A stretch of 64,000 nt of DNA from DAIOXA01 sp050949165 (GTDB taxonomy: Bacteria; Bacillota; Proteinivoracia; UBA4975): the NCBI GenBank assembly GCA_050949165.1, contig JBMNFF010000001.1, positions 124,001 through 188,000 on the forward strand, written 5' to 3'. Shown here piece after piece: positions 30,265 to 38,787 of the stretch. The notes beneath the pieces were generated by a model that did not search any database, was not told the origin of the DNA, and saw nothing but the letters and a program-made list of their open reading frames with translations. Position numbers and translations under genes: made by a program. Every line of letters starts with the position of its first letter. Positions within the stretch are counted from its first letter, which is position 1.

Positions 30265-32120
30265 ACTGGAGGGGAATAATGCAGCGGGTGGCCAAGGCCC
30301 TGATGGTGCCCATTGTGGTCATGCCGGTGGCGGCCTTGTTTATAGCCATCGGCGAGTTTGGTCCGGACTTTTTCAGCGCTGCCGGCAATGCCATCATCGT
30401 CGAGTACCTGCCCCTGCTCTTTGCCGTGGGGGTGGCCATCGGCTTTACCGACAATGACGGCATGGCGGCCTTTGCCGCCGTGGCCGGTCACGTGGTCCTG
30501 GTGGCGGTGATGAAGGCCATAAATCCCGGAATCACCCTGGAAAGCGGCGAGTTCCAGCCCAATGAGATGAGCGTCCTGGGCGGCATCATCGTGGGGGCGT
30601 ACACGGCGGCCCTGTATTGGCGCTTCCGCAACATCCGCTTTCCTGAATTCCTGGGCTTTTTTTCGGGCAAGCGCTTTGTGCCCATCATCGTCTCTCTGGT
30701 CAGCCTGGTGATGGGCGTAGTCTTCGGCTACCTTTGGCCGCCCATCAATAAGGTAATCATCGCCCTGGGCCAGTGGGTCTTCAGCACCGGTGAATACGGC
30801 GCCTTTATTTATGGCGTCCTCAACCGGCTCCTGATTCCCACCGGCCTGCACCACATCTTGCAGAGCCTGCTCCTGCATGTCTTCGGCAGTTTCATCACCC
30901 CCGAGGGGAACTTGGTCACCGGAGAACTGGCCCGGTTCTTGGCCGGGGATCCCACGGCGGGGGCATTTTCCGGGGGCTTTTATGTCACCATGATTTTCGC
31001 CCTGCCGGCGGCGGCTCTGGCCATGGTCCACGAGTCCAGGGCGGAAAACCGTAAAAAAGTCGCCGGCGTCATGCTGACGGCGGCCCTGACCTCTATCATC
31101 ACCGGCATCACCGAGCCGATAGAATTCGTATTCATCTTTGCCGCGCCCATGCTCTACATCGCCCACAGCCTCCTGACGGGCGCCACCCTGATGGTCTCGT
31201 ACATCTTGGGGATTAAGCACTACGGCTACGCCCTGCCCCTGTTTTTCATGAACCTGCACCTGGCCAGCAATCCATGGATGGTCTTCCCCCTGGGGGCGGT
31301 GGCGGCGGTTCTTTACTATCTGGTCTTCCGCCTGCTCATCCGCAGGTTCAACTATCCCACCCCCGGCCGGGAGGCGGCAGAAGCTGAGCAGGCAGACGCC
31401 AGGACGGAAACGGATTTGGCCCAGAGGGCCCGGGACACCGTGGCCGCCCTGGGGGGACTGACCAATCTGAAATTCGTCGATGCCTGCCTGACCCGGCTCC
31501 GGATAGCAGTCTTGGATCCCGCTCGGGCCGATGAAGCTGCCCTAAAGAAATTGCCGGCAGCGGGGATCAGCAAGCCCGGGGAAGATATCTTCCAGATTGT
31601 CTTCGGCGGGGACAGTGACCTGATCCGGGATGAAATCAAGGAGCTGAGAAGGCAAGCGGGAATTGTCCAGTTGCTGGCGCCTCTGGACGGGGAGATAATT
31701 GCCCTGGAAACTTTCCCCGATCCCGTCTTCGCCGATGGCCTCTTGGGAATGGGGGTGGGCTTCATGCCCCGGGGCACTACCCTGGTGGCCCCCTGGCCCG
31801 GCAAGATTGAAAAGGTCTTTCCCGGCGGCCATGCCCTGGTCATGAAGACCCCCGAGGGCCTGGAGCTGCTGCTCCACATCGGCCTGGACACCGTGGACCT
31901 GAACGGCGAGGGCTTTCAGCAGATTTGTCAGGACGGCCAGGAAGTCCAGGCCGGAGAGGTTCTGATCAAATTCGACCTGGAAAGAATCAAGGCTGCCGGC
32001 AAGGAAACGCATTCTGCCCTGGTGGTGACCAATAAAGAGGTGGTGCTGGAGGCCACCGGCCTCAAGGAGGGCAGGGTCAGCCGGGGCAAGGACATCGTCT
32101 TGGCAGTGCAGACCAAATAG
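30261..32120 (+). CDS. PTS sugar transporter IICBA, glucose/N-acetylglucosamine family
   Basis: A 619-residue permease fused to both phosphotransfer domains. The IIC membrane part (residues about 1-370) is of the Glc family (RVAKALMVPIVVMPVAALFIAIGE, GITEPIEFVFIFAAP). IIB follows with its active Cys in FVDACLTRLR (about residue 415). IIA has its active His in LELLLHIGLDTV near residue 535. The operon suggests uptake and phosphorylation of an amino-sugar disaccharide or monosaccharide. This differs from the E. coli chb operon, whose PTS is of the lactose family. General EI/HPr genes are not in the window. Confidence 0.93.
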   Translation: MNWRGIMQRVAKALMVPIVVMPVAALFIAIGEFGPDFFSAAGNAIIVEYLPLLFAVGVAIGFTDNDGMAAFAAVAGHVVLVAVMKAINPGITLESGEFQPNEMSVLGGIIVGAYTAALYWRFRNIRFPEFLGFFSGKRFVPIIVSLVSLVMGVVFGYLWPPINKVIIALGQWVFSTGEYGAFIYGVLNRLLIPTGLHHILQSLLLHVFGSFITPEGNLVTGELARFLAGDPTAGAFSGGFYVTMIFALPAAALAMVHESRAENRKKVAGVMLTAALTSIITGITEPIEFVFIFAAPMLYIAHSLLTGATLMVSYILGIKHYGYALPLFFMNLHLASNPWMVFPLGAVAAVLYYLVFRLLIRRFNYPTPGREAAEAEQADARTETDLAQRARDTVAALGGLTNLKFVDACLTRLRIAVLDPARADEAALKKLPAAGISKPGEDIFQIVFGGDSDLIRDEIKELRRQAGIVQLLAPLDGEIIALETFPDPVFADGLLGMGVGFMPRGTTLVAPWPGKIEKVFPGGHALVMKTPEGLELLLHIGLDTVDLNGEGFQQICQDGQEVQAGEVLIKFDLERIKAAGKETHSALVVTNKEVVLEATGLKEGRVSRGKDIVLAVQTK

Positions 32121-32125
32121 GAACT

Positions 32126-32160
32126 GGGGTGCATAGCGCACCCCAATTGAACTATTTTTA
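32126..32160 (+). terminator. Weak terminator after the PTS gene
   Basis: Arms GGGGTGC and GCACCCC with loop ATAGC; the T-rich stretch (TATTTTTA) begins about ten bases after the stem. Confidence 0.45.
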
Positions 32161-32199
32161 TCTGGGCTCCGTCATACCTGTACAGAGGAGGTGCAGGAG

Positions 32200-32763
32200 T
32201 TGACCAGAAAGCATGCTCTTACCTTGTTGCTTGTCCTACTCATCCTTTTGACTGCCTGTGGAGGAAGCGAAGGCGGAACCGATGTAGTCTATGGGGAAGT
32301 GAAATACGAATACTCGGTCACCGGCTCAAACGGAGCTCAGTATGAAATCGACTACAGCCTCCCAGAGAACTTGGACTTGCAGAAGCTGGTCAAAGGCGCA
32401 GAGCTGGTCCTGATTGGGGAGGTTGTCCATCAGGAAGTTTTCGGTCTGGCTGATCTGATGCGGTGGTCAGAGCTCAGGGTCCTGCAGGTCAGCAAGGGGA
32501 AATATCTGGAAGAAACCGTAAAGGTCTTGCACACCCGCACCTGCCCCATTTATGTGGGCGAAGAATATCTCCTGGCGCTGGTGCCTTCAGAGGGCTGGCC
32601 CGACCGGGGCTATGAAATCATGGGCAGCCATCAGGGCATTTTCCGCCAAAAGGAGGGCGCAATTGAGGTGACCAATCCCCAGTACGTCGATGTGATAGAA
32701 GAGAGGTTCAGGGGAAAGGAATTTACAATCTACGACCTGGCCAAGTGGTTTAGGAAGTTTTAG
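32200..32763 (+). CDS. Lipoprotein of unknown function
   Basis: A 187-residue exported lipoprotein. The signal peptide TRKHALTLLLVLLILLTAC ends in the lipobox LTAC, followed by GGSEGG. The mature domain has LVKGAELVLIGEVV, LRVLQVSKGKYLEETVKVLHTRTCPIYVGEEYLLALVPSEG and GIFRQKEGAIEVTNPQY. This is the pattern of small beta-rich proteins in which a strand pair ends with 'G..YLLFL'. I do not know a function. TTG 32200 is seven bases after GAGGAGGTG; GTG 32191 overlaps that site. Confidence 0.65.
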   Translation: MTRKHALTLLLVLLILLTACGGSEGGTDVVYGEVKYEYSVTGSNGAQYEIDYSLPENLDLQKLVKGAELVLIGEVVHQEVFGLADLMRWSELRVLQVSKGKYLEETVKVLHTRTCPIYVGEEYLLALVPSEGWPDRGYEIMGSHQGIFRQKEGAIEVTNPQYVDVIEERFRGKEFTIYDLAKWFRKF

Positions 32764-32788
32764 CCGCAGAAATGCGGCTTTTCTTTTT
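32762..32788 (+). terminator. Terminator after the lipoprotein gene
   Basis: Arms AGCCGCA and TGCGGCT, loop GAAA, then TTTCTTTTT. Confidence 0.85.
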
Positions 32789-32831
32789 CCAGCAAGGGTA
32801 GCGGTGCTCTTCTCCGGCCGGCAAAGGACAG

Positions 32832-32854
32832 AAAAAAACCCCCGGGGACGGGGG
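32832..32854 (-). terminator. Terminator after the serpin gene
   Basis: On the minus strand CCCCC and GGGGG arms around GTCCCC, then seven T, six bases past the serpin stop. Confidence 0.75.
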
Positions 32855-32859
32855 CGGGA

Positions 32860-34113
32860 CTAATTCTGGATCTCCAAAACTGTGCCGATGAATATGGGCA
32901 GATTGGTGGCGTTATCGATGATGGCGTAGAGGAAGGGCCTGTCGAGTTTGACAGTGATGGTCTCCATGGGCAAACTGGTGAGCCGCATTTCCACCTTGGT
33001 CACGGCGGCGGCCTTGGTGCCCTTGTCATCTACAGAGATGAAGGTCTTGTGGAGCACTTCCCCGATGTAGATATTGTCGCCGGGGGCAATCCTGCTGAAA
33101 TCCGCTTCATAGCGGGAAAAGGCCGCCGGCATGCCCATCTCCTTCAGGGCATCGTTCATTTGCACGGTGTACTCATAGCTAAACTTGGGCAGGATTGCAG
33201 CGACGCTGATCTCTCTGGCAGAATTAATTGTCTCCAGGAATTTTTGCCCGGTGAGGCCGTCGATATATTCCTGAAGGCTCACGCCTTCCTTGGGGAGCAG
33301 GGCGACAAAGCTATAGTCGCCGTCGGCATAGGGCTTAATAAAGCCCGTGGCCCGTCCGTCATCCAGGTACTTGGATTCAGAGGAGCGCATGAAGTCCACC
33401 ATTTGTCTGCCGCCATCCTGGGCATGGAACTCATCCTGGAAAATGCTTTCCTCGGAGTATTGTTCTTCCCATTCCCCCTCAAAGGCAATGGCATTGATGA
33501 GGTACATGATGGCGTCCGGGGCTATTTCCTCGAGGATCTTGTCAATCATGCCCCGGGTGTTTTCCTCCACCCAATTGTTGACATCCTGGATTGTCTGCTG
33601 GTCAAAGGCGGATTTGTACGCCGCCGCGCCATAGTAATCGGCATTGGTTTGCAGAAAGTCCTTTTCCACCGCCAGATTTTCGCGAAACCAGATTGAGTTG
33701 GCGATGTTGAGGTTGACCTTTTCTCGACTGGGTAAACCCTCGACATAGGTGTACAAATAGGCGTTGAGCTCGGCCAGGGGAATACTATTGCCCAATACTG
33801 CCTCCATTTGGGCCAGGGTCTCGGTGGCGGCGCCGTTGGCGGTCATCCCCAGGGCCAGAAGCACCGAGAGGGGGGAGACCAGGGAGTTCTCAGCGGCGTC
33901 GATGGTGGCGCGGAACAGCTCCAGGGAGAAGTCGGCAGTGTTCTCGATGAACCTGGCGTCGATGGGTTTTCCCTGTACCGCTTGAGCCGAAATACCGTCC
34001 ATCAGGTCGGCCGCCTGCACCTTGCCGGCACAGCCGCTGCTATTGAGGAGAACCGCAGCAAAGAGGAGGATGGAAAAGGTCAGGCCGACCACTCCTTCCA
34101 GGGATACCCGCAT
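32860..34113 (-). CDS. Serpin-family protease inhibitor, predicted lipoprotein
   Basis: A 417-residue serpin. The signal peptide ends in a lipobox (LLNSSGCAGK), so it is probably anchored outside the cell membrane. The fold is marked by SPLSVLLALGMTANGAATETLAQM, NIANSIWF, YLINAIAFEGEWEEQY and the C-terminal DRPFLYAIIDNATNLPIFIGTV. The reactive loop hinge DDKGTKAAAVTK keeps small residues at P12-P10, so the protein is probably inhibitory. The scissile bond lies near RLTSLPM, around Thr-Ser by spacing. I chose ATG 34113, eight bases after GGAAGGAAGG. It is monocistronic. Confidence 0.93.
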   Translation of the reverse strand: MRVSLEGVVGLTFSILLFAAVLLNSSGCAGKVQAADLMDGISAQAVQGKPIDARFIENTADFSLELFRATIDAAENSLVSPLSVLLALGMTANGAATETLAQMEAVLGNSIPLAELNAYLYTYVEGLPSREKVNLNIANSIWFRENLAVEKDFLQTNADYYGAAAYKSAFDQQTIQDVNNWVEENTRGMIDKILEEIAPDAIMYLINAIAFEGEWEEQYSEESIFQDEFHAQDGGRQMVDFMRSSESKYLDDGRATGFIKPYADGDYSFVALLPKEGVSLQEYIDGLTGQKFLETINSAREISVAAILPKFSYEYTVQMNDALKEMGMPAAFSRYEADFSRIAPGDNIYIGEVLHKTFISVDDKGTKAAAVTKVEMRLTSLPMETITVKLDRPFLYAIIDNATNLPIFIGTVLEIQN

Positions 34114-34296
34114 GGAAATCACCTTCCTTCCTAAAAAATCCTTCGCTCCAGAATTGTATATGTAAGACGATGGAAGACTCCTATAAGTTCAGTATAAAAG
34201 AACCAAAGCCAGGATGCAAAGACGAGCATGGGCCGACGATTCGGCCAAATGATTGGTAGGTTCTGCAGGAATATGGAAGGCCTGGGGAGAATACAT

Positions 34297-34316
34297 CTGG
34301 AAAGAAAACTTTCCAG
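34297..34316. promoter_or_regulatory. TyrR-box-like palindrome before the regulator gene
   Basis: Arms CTGGAAAG and CTTTCCAG around AAAA, i.e. TGGAAA-N6-TTTCCA, 11 bases before the regulator's start. The layout is that of the TyrR box (TGTAAA-N6-TTTACA). The same palindrome occurs at 35820-35837. Autoregulation is likely. Confidence 0.65.
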
Positions 34317-34327
34317 GGGGTGTCTGC

Positions 34328-35845
34328 ATGCGCCTGAAGATAGAAACTGACGATCGGGTGGGCATGGTCCTGGACGTGCTCCGGGTCTTTGCGCCGCTGG
34401 GCATAGACATCCAGGCCATGGAAGTGGAGCCTGGCATTATCTATGTCCGCTTCCCCGGCGGCAGTTTTTCTGAGATCCGGGCCCGCATCCTGGCCCTGGA
34501 GGGAGTGCACACTGTGGTGGAGATCTCCAGCTTGCCCCAGGAGCGGCGGCGCAGGGAAATCCAGGCCATAGTGGAGGCCGTCAGCGAGGGGCTGGTGGCC
34601 ATCGACCAGCAGGGCCGGATTACCCTGCTCAACGCGGCGGCGGAGTCCATTCTCAACCTCCAGGGCCGACGGGTGCTGGGCAAAATGATTGCCCAGGTGC
34701 TGCGCCCCGACGTGCCCATGCTCAAGACCCTCAAGACTGGCCAGGGCTATGACAATCAGGAAATCGTCATCAATAACGGTTCGGTTCGGGCCAGGTACGT
34801 GACCAGCGGCCGCCCCCTGGTGGACCAGGAGGGCAAGGTCTACGGCGTGGTGGCCAGCCTTAAGGATCCGGGCCAGATCCGAGCCCTGGTCCACTCGGTG
34901 ACCCGGGCGCCGGAGATCACCTTTGCCAACATCATCTACAGGAGCAAGGTCATGGCCGACCTGGTGGAACTGGGCCGACGGGTGGCCGAGAGCGACGCCA
35001 CCATCCTTATCTACGGGGAGAGCGGCACCGGCAAAGAGCTCTTTGCCCGGGCCATCCACGCCGAGAGCCCTCGCCGGGAGCTGCCCTTTGTGCCCATCAA
35101 TTGCGGGGCGCTCCCCGACGCCCTCCTGGAAAGCGAGCTCTTTGGCTATGAGGACGGCGCCTTTACCGGCTCCCGCCGGGGCGGCCGCATGGGCCTGTTT
35201 GAATTTGCCCACGGCGGCACGATCTTCCTGGATGAAATTGCCGAAATACCCACTCACCTGCAGTCCAAGCTGCTCCGGGCTCTGCAGTCGGGCAGTATCC
35301 GCCGGGTGGGAGGCAATGAGGAGATTCAGGTCAATGTGCGGATAATCGCCGCCACCAATAAGGATCTGGCCCGGCTGGTCCGGGAGCAGAAGTTCCGGGA
35401 GGATCTCTATTATCGCCTCAATGTCATCCCCCTCACCCTGCCGCCGCTGCGCCAGCGCTCCGAGGACATCGAGCTCCTGGCCCGGCACCTGCTGGAAAGG
35501 GAGGGGGCGAGGATTACCCCCGGGGCCATGGCAGTGCTGCGCCGCTACCCCTGGCCGGGCAATGTGCGGGAGTTGGAAAATGTCCTGGAGAGGGCCATGG
35601 CCATTGCCGGCAAGGAGGCAATCGGACCCGAGGACTTGCTCCTGGAGCGGGAAACCAAGGAATTTGATCTGGGAGGGGGAACCCTGAAAGAGCAGGTGGC
35701 CCGGCTGGAAAAGCGCCTGGTGGCCGAAGCCCTGGCGAGATACGGCAGCACCCGCCGGGCAGGGCAGGCCCTGGGCCTGTCCCATACCAGCATCATCAAC
35801 AAGGTCAGGCGCCACCATCTGGAAAGTTTACTTTCCAAACGGTAA
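34328..35845 (+). CDS. TyrR-like transcriptional regulator (ACT-PAS-AAA+-HTH)
   Basis: A 505-residue bacterial enhancer-binding protein. Domains in order: ACT (residues about 1-70, MRLKIETDDRVGMVLDVL), PAS (about 80-185, VSEGLVAIDQQGRITLLNAAAESIL), sigma-54-type AAA+ (about 205-430, with GESGTGKE, ELFGYEDGAFTGS, GGTIFLDEI) and a C-terminal TyrR-type helix-turn-helix. The usual GAFTGA loop that touches sigma-54 reads GAFTGS. ATG 34328 follows AGGGGGTG. The ACT domain suggests an amino-acid effector. Matching palindromes before this gene and before the methionine gamma-lyase gene point to that gene as its target. Confidence 0.9.
   Translation: MRLKIETDDRVGMVLDVLRVFAPLGIDIQAMEVEPGIIYVRFPGGSFSEIRARILALEGVHTVVEISSLPQERRRREIQAIVEAVSEGLVAIDQQGRITLLNAAAESILNLQGRRVLGKMIAQVLRPDVPMLKTLKTGQGYDNQEIVINNGSVRARYVTSGRPLVDQEGKVYGVVASLKDPGQIRALVHSVTRAPEITFANIIYRSKVMADLVELGRRVAESDATILIYGESGTGKELFARAIHAESPRRELPFVPINCGALPDALLESELFGYEDGAFTGSRRGGRMGLFEFAHGGTIFLDEIAEIPTHLQSKLLRALQSGSIRRVGGNEEIQVNVRIIAATNKDLARLVREQKFREDLYYRLNVIPLTLPPLRQRSEDIELLARHLLEREGARITPGAMAVLRRYPWPGNVRELENVLERAMAIAGKEAIGPEDLLLERETKEFDLGGGTLKEQVARLEKRLVAEALARYGSTRRAGQALGLSHTSIINKVRRHHLESLLSKR
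35820..35837. promoter_or_regulatory. TyrR-box-like upstream site for methionine gamma-lyase
   Basis: TGGAAAG-TTTA-CTTTCCA, the same palindrome as at 34297, inside the last codons of the regulator. Its centre is about 95 bases upstream of the start point predicted from the -24/-12 promoter, a normal enhancer distance. Confidence 0.65.
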
Positions 35846-35897
35846 GAATAGTTTCCAAGAGGGCAGAGTATCCCTGTCCAGGTTGCCGATTCTGCGC

Positions 35898-35913
35898 TGG
35901 TACAATTATTGCA
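35898..35913 (+). promoter_or_regulatory. Candidate sigma-54 (-24/-12) promoter of methionine gamma-lyase
   Basis: TGGTACAATTATTGCA has GG and GC exactly ten bases apart and matches TGGCAC-N5-TTGCA well. The sequence could also be read as an extended -10 (TGGTACAAT) without a good -35. The enhancer-binding-protein gene and its box directly upstream favour the sigma-54 reading. Confidence 0.6.
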
Positions 35914-35945
35914 CTTAATGATGCAAAAAGAATGGAGGAGTATGC

Positions 35946-37127
35946 ATGAAAAAGGAGCTTAAGGACCTCGGCTTTTCCACCCGCGCTGTCCACGCCGGGC
36001 AGAGTCCCGATCCCCTGTACGGCGCCCTCAGCACGCCGATCTATCAGACTTCGACCTTTGTCTTTAAGGACGTAGCCCAGGGCGCTGCCCGCTTTGCCGG
36101 GGACGAAGAGGGGTATATATACACCCGCCTGGGCAATCCCACCCAGGTGGCCCTGGAGGAGAAGATCGCCGCCCTGGAGGGAGGGGAAGCCGCCCTGGCC
36201 TTCGGCTCCGGCATGGCCGCCATCACCGCCGTGCTCATGGCCCTGGTCGGCCAAGGTGACAATATTGTCCACTCCTCGGCCCTGTACGGCTGCACCTTTG
36301 CCTTTCTCCATGAGTTGATCTCTCGCTTTGGCGTCACTGCCACCGGGGTGGACACCGCCGATTTGGAGGCAGTCAAACAGGCCATCCAGCCCGAGACCAA
36401 GGTGGTGTACATCGAGACCCCCGCCAATCCCACCATGAGGATCTCTGACATCGAGGCCATTGCCGAAATCGCCCATGCCCATGGGGCCACGGTGGTGGTG
36501 GACAACACCTTCATGTCCCCCTATTTGCAGCGTCCTCTGGAACTGGGAGCCGATGTGGTGGTGCACAGCGCCACCAAGTACATCAACGGCCACGGTGATG
36601 TGGTGGCAGGTCTGGCCATCGGCAGCAAGGAACTCATGGACGAAATCCGCATGACCACCCTCAAGGATATCGGGGGGATAATCAGTCCCTTTAACGCCTG
36701 GCTATTGCTCCGGGGCCTCAAGACCCTGGCAGTGCGCATGGACAGGCACAGCAACAATGCCATGGCCATCGCCGAATTCCTGGAGCAGCATCCCGCCGTG
36801 GAAAAAGTCTACTATCCCGGCCTGAAATCCTTCGAGCAGCATGAACTGGCCAAGAAGCAGATGCATGGCTTCGGCGGCATCATGTCCTTTGAACTCAAGG
36901 GCGGCTTTGACGCCGGGGTGCGCCTGATGAACGGCGTCAAGCTCTGCCACCTGGCGGTAAGTCTGGGCGATGTGGATACCCTGATCCAGCATCCCGCTTC
37001 CATGACCCACTCGGTGGTGCCTGAGGAGCAGCGATTGATTGCCAACATCACCCCCGGCCTGGTCCGCCTGGCCGTGGGTCTGGAGGATGTGGGGGACATC
37101 ATCGCCGACCTGGAACAAGCTCTATAG
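35946..37127 (+). CDS. megL: Methionine gamma-lyase (PLP enzyme)
   Basis: A 393-residue enzyme of the Cys/Met-metabolism PLP family that splits L-methionine to methanethiol, 2-oxobutyrate and ammonia. The PLP lysine is Lys211 (HSATKYINGHGDV). Tyr59, Arg61 and Tyr114 of the cofactor site are present. Cys116 (LYGCTF), Lys240 and Asp241 (TLKDIGG) are the residues that set methionine gamma-lyase apart from cystathionine enzymes, and they even fall at the Pseudomonas numbering. ATG 35946 follows ATGGAGGAG. It probably serves methionine breakdown under control of the upstream ACT-domain regulator. Confidence 0.94.
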   Translation: MKKELKDLGFSTRAVHAGQSPDPLYGALSTPIYQTSTFVFKDVAQGAARFAGDEEGYIYTRLGNPTQVALEEKIAALEGGEAALAFGSGMAAITAVLMALVGQGDNIVHSSALYGCTFAFLHELISRFGVTATGVDTADLEAVKQAIQPETKVVYIETPANPTMRISDIEAIAEIAHAHGATVVVDNTFMSPYLQRPLELGADVVVHSATKYINGHGDVVAGLAIGSKELMDEIRMTTLKDIGGIISPFNAWLLLRGLKTLAVRMDRHSNNAMAIAEFLEQHPAVEKVYYPGLKSFEQHELAKKQMHGFGGIMSFELKGGFDAGVRLMNGVKLCHLAVSLGDVDTLIQHPASMTHSVVPEEQRLIANITPGLVRLAVGLEDVGDIIADLEQAL

Positions 37128-37131
37128 AAAC

Positions 37132-37166
37132 AAGCCCTGGACCGAAAGTCCAGGGCTTTATTTTTA
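37132..37166 (+). terminator. Terminator between methionine gamma-lyase and uracil permease
   Basis: Arms AAGCCCTGGAC and GTCCAGGGCTT, loop CGAAA, then TATTTTTATT. It lies between convergent genes and probably works for the left one. Confidence 0.9.
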
Positions 37167-38514
37167 TTCGTCAAACCTGGTCAGGGGAGTGGGGGTCTTT
37201 TCCCGCTTCTCTTCCCTGTCGGGCAAGATGATGTTGAGGAAGATGCCGGCGATGGCGCCCAGGCCCATTCCCTGAAGGCCGCCCACGGCGATGCCGCTGA
37301 TGCTGAGAATGAGGATGGTGGAGACGATGACCAGGTTGCGGACCTTGCTGAGATCCACCTGCTTCTCCACCAGGGTGCGGATGCCGACGCTGGCGATCAT
37401 GCCGAAGAGGAGGACGACGATTCCACCCATGACGGGGTTGGGAATGGTGGCCAGGAAAGCGCCCACTTTGGGACTGAGGCTGAAGATCAGGACGATGACG
37501 GCGGCAACCTGAACGACGATGGGATTATAGACCTTGGTCATGGCCAGGACGCCTACGTTTTCTCCATAGGTGGTGTTGGGAGGTCCGCTCAAAAAGCCTG
37601 CCCAGGCGGTGGCCAGGCCGTCGCCAATCAGGGTGCGGTGAAGGCCAGGATCTTCCAGGAAGTTCCTGTCTGTGGTGCGGCTGATGGCCAGCACATCCCC
37701 CAGGTGTTCCACCATGGTGACTATGGCGATGGGGGCGATGAGAACGATGGCGGGCAGGGTAAAGCGGGGCAGGAGGAAGGCGATGCCGGTAGTGCTGCCA
37801 GTAGGCCGCCTCGCTGACAAACTTGGGCAGAGCAAACCAGGGGGCACTGGCCACATCGGCAAAGGAGATGAGCTTCTCCGGCAGCAGGTACTCCTGGACG
37901 AAGGGGATGCTATGCAGGGCGTCGGTTTGCAGAATCAGGGTCAAACCATACCCGCTGAGGAGGCCCAGGAGGATGGGAATCAGCTTAAAGAAGCCCTTGG
38001 CAAAGATACTGAAGGCAATCACCACAGCCAGGGTAAAGAGGGCAATGAACATGTTGCCCGAGGACATATCCCGGGCGGTTCCGGCCAGGCCCAAACCGAT
38101 GCTCATGATTACGGGACCGACCACCACCGGGGGGATGAAGCGCTGAATGGCCTTGAGGCCGATGCCTTTCACCAGGAGTGCTGCCAGGACGTACACAAGG
38201 CCGGCGATGATGCAGGCGCCAGTTGCTGCAGCATAGCCCAGACCCATACCCGGAGTGCCGTCGGGGAGGGCGTCCATGGCCACCACCATTATGGGGGTGA
38301 TGAAGGCGAAGGACGATCCCAGGTAGGCGGGAACCTTTCCACCGGTGATGAGGTGGAAGATGATGGTGCCGGTGGCGGAAGTAAAGAGGGCGGTGAGGGG
38401 ATTCAATCCGGTGAGCAGGGGGACCAGGACGGTGGCGCCGAACATGGCAAACACGTGCTGAAGGGAGAGGGGGAGCAGCCTGGACAGGGGCAGTCTTTTC
38501 TCTTTACCAGTCAT
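37164..38514 (-). pseudogene. uraA: Uracil/xanthine permease (NCS2 family), frameshifted
   Basis: The N-terminal frame (ATG 38514) gives about 240 residues of a typical NCS2 permease (LQHVFAMFGATVLVPLLTGLNP, AYLGSSFAFI, FIPPVVVGPVIMSIGLGLAG). After PKFVSEAAYW the homology moves to another frame that continues STTGIAFLLPRFTLPAIVLIAPIAIVTMVEHLGD and runs with ISRTTDRNF, GPPNTTYGENVGVLAMTKV and the normal C terminus to 37164. Removing one base near 37790-37815 would give about 450 residues, a normal length. No long homopolymer marks the spot. It is either a young pseudogene or a sequence error; the PyrR leader upstream is intact. Confidence 0.85.
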
Positions 38515-38554
38515 TTCAAGTTCCTCCTTTTAATAATAGTGTTTAAAATTGGCA

Positions 38555-38624
38555 GAAAAAAATTCCCGCAGCGGGGAACACAAGGGCACAAAAATTACCG
38601 CCCTTTACAGCCTCGCTGGACTGT
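38555..38624 (-). promoter_or_regulatory. PyrR-binding leader and attenuator of the uracil permease
   Basis: On the minus strand 38624-38607 reads as the PyrR-binding loop (contains TCCAGCGAGGCTGT inside matching ACAG/CTGT arms). A terminator follows at 38578-38555: TTCCC/GGGAA arms and seven T. UMP-bound PyrR would favour termination, lowering uptake when pyrimidines are plentiful. Confidence 0.85.
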
Positions 38625-38663
38625 ATTAAAGGTCAGTGAAAGATATAAAATTTCACTTGAGTT

Positions 38664-38693
38664 ACCTTAGCACAGAGCTTGTCTCCTTGTCAA
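38664..38693 (-). promoter_or_regulatory. Promoter of the uracil permease gene
   Basis: On the minus strand TTGACA, 18 bases, TAAGGT, upstream of the PyrR leader. Confidence 0.55.
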
Positions 38694-38787
38694 GGTTTTT
38701 TTAGCTTTCTTCATAATGCCAATGTCTCGCATACATTTTCCCGCCTCCGGTCAAGCTAAATTAAGGAACCATGGAAGGGTGTCTGCC

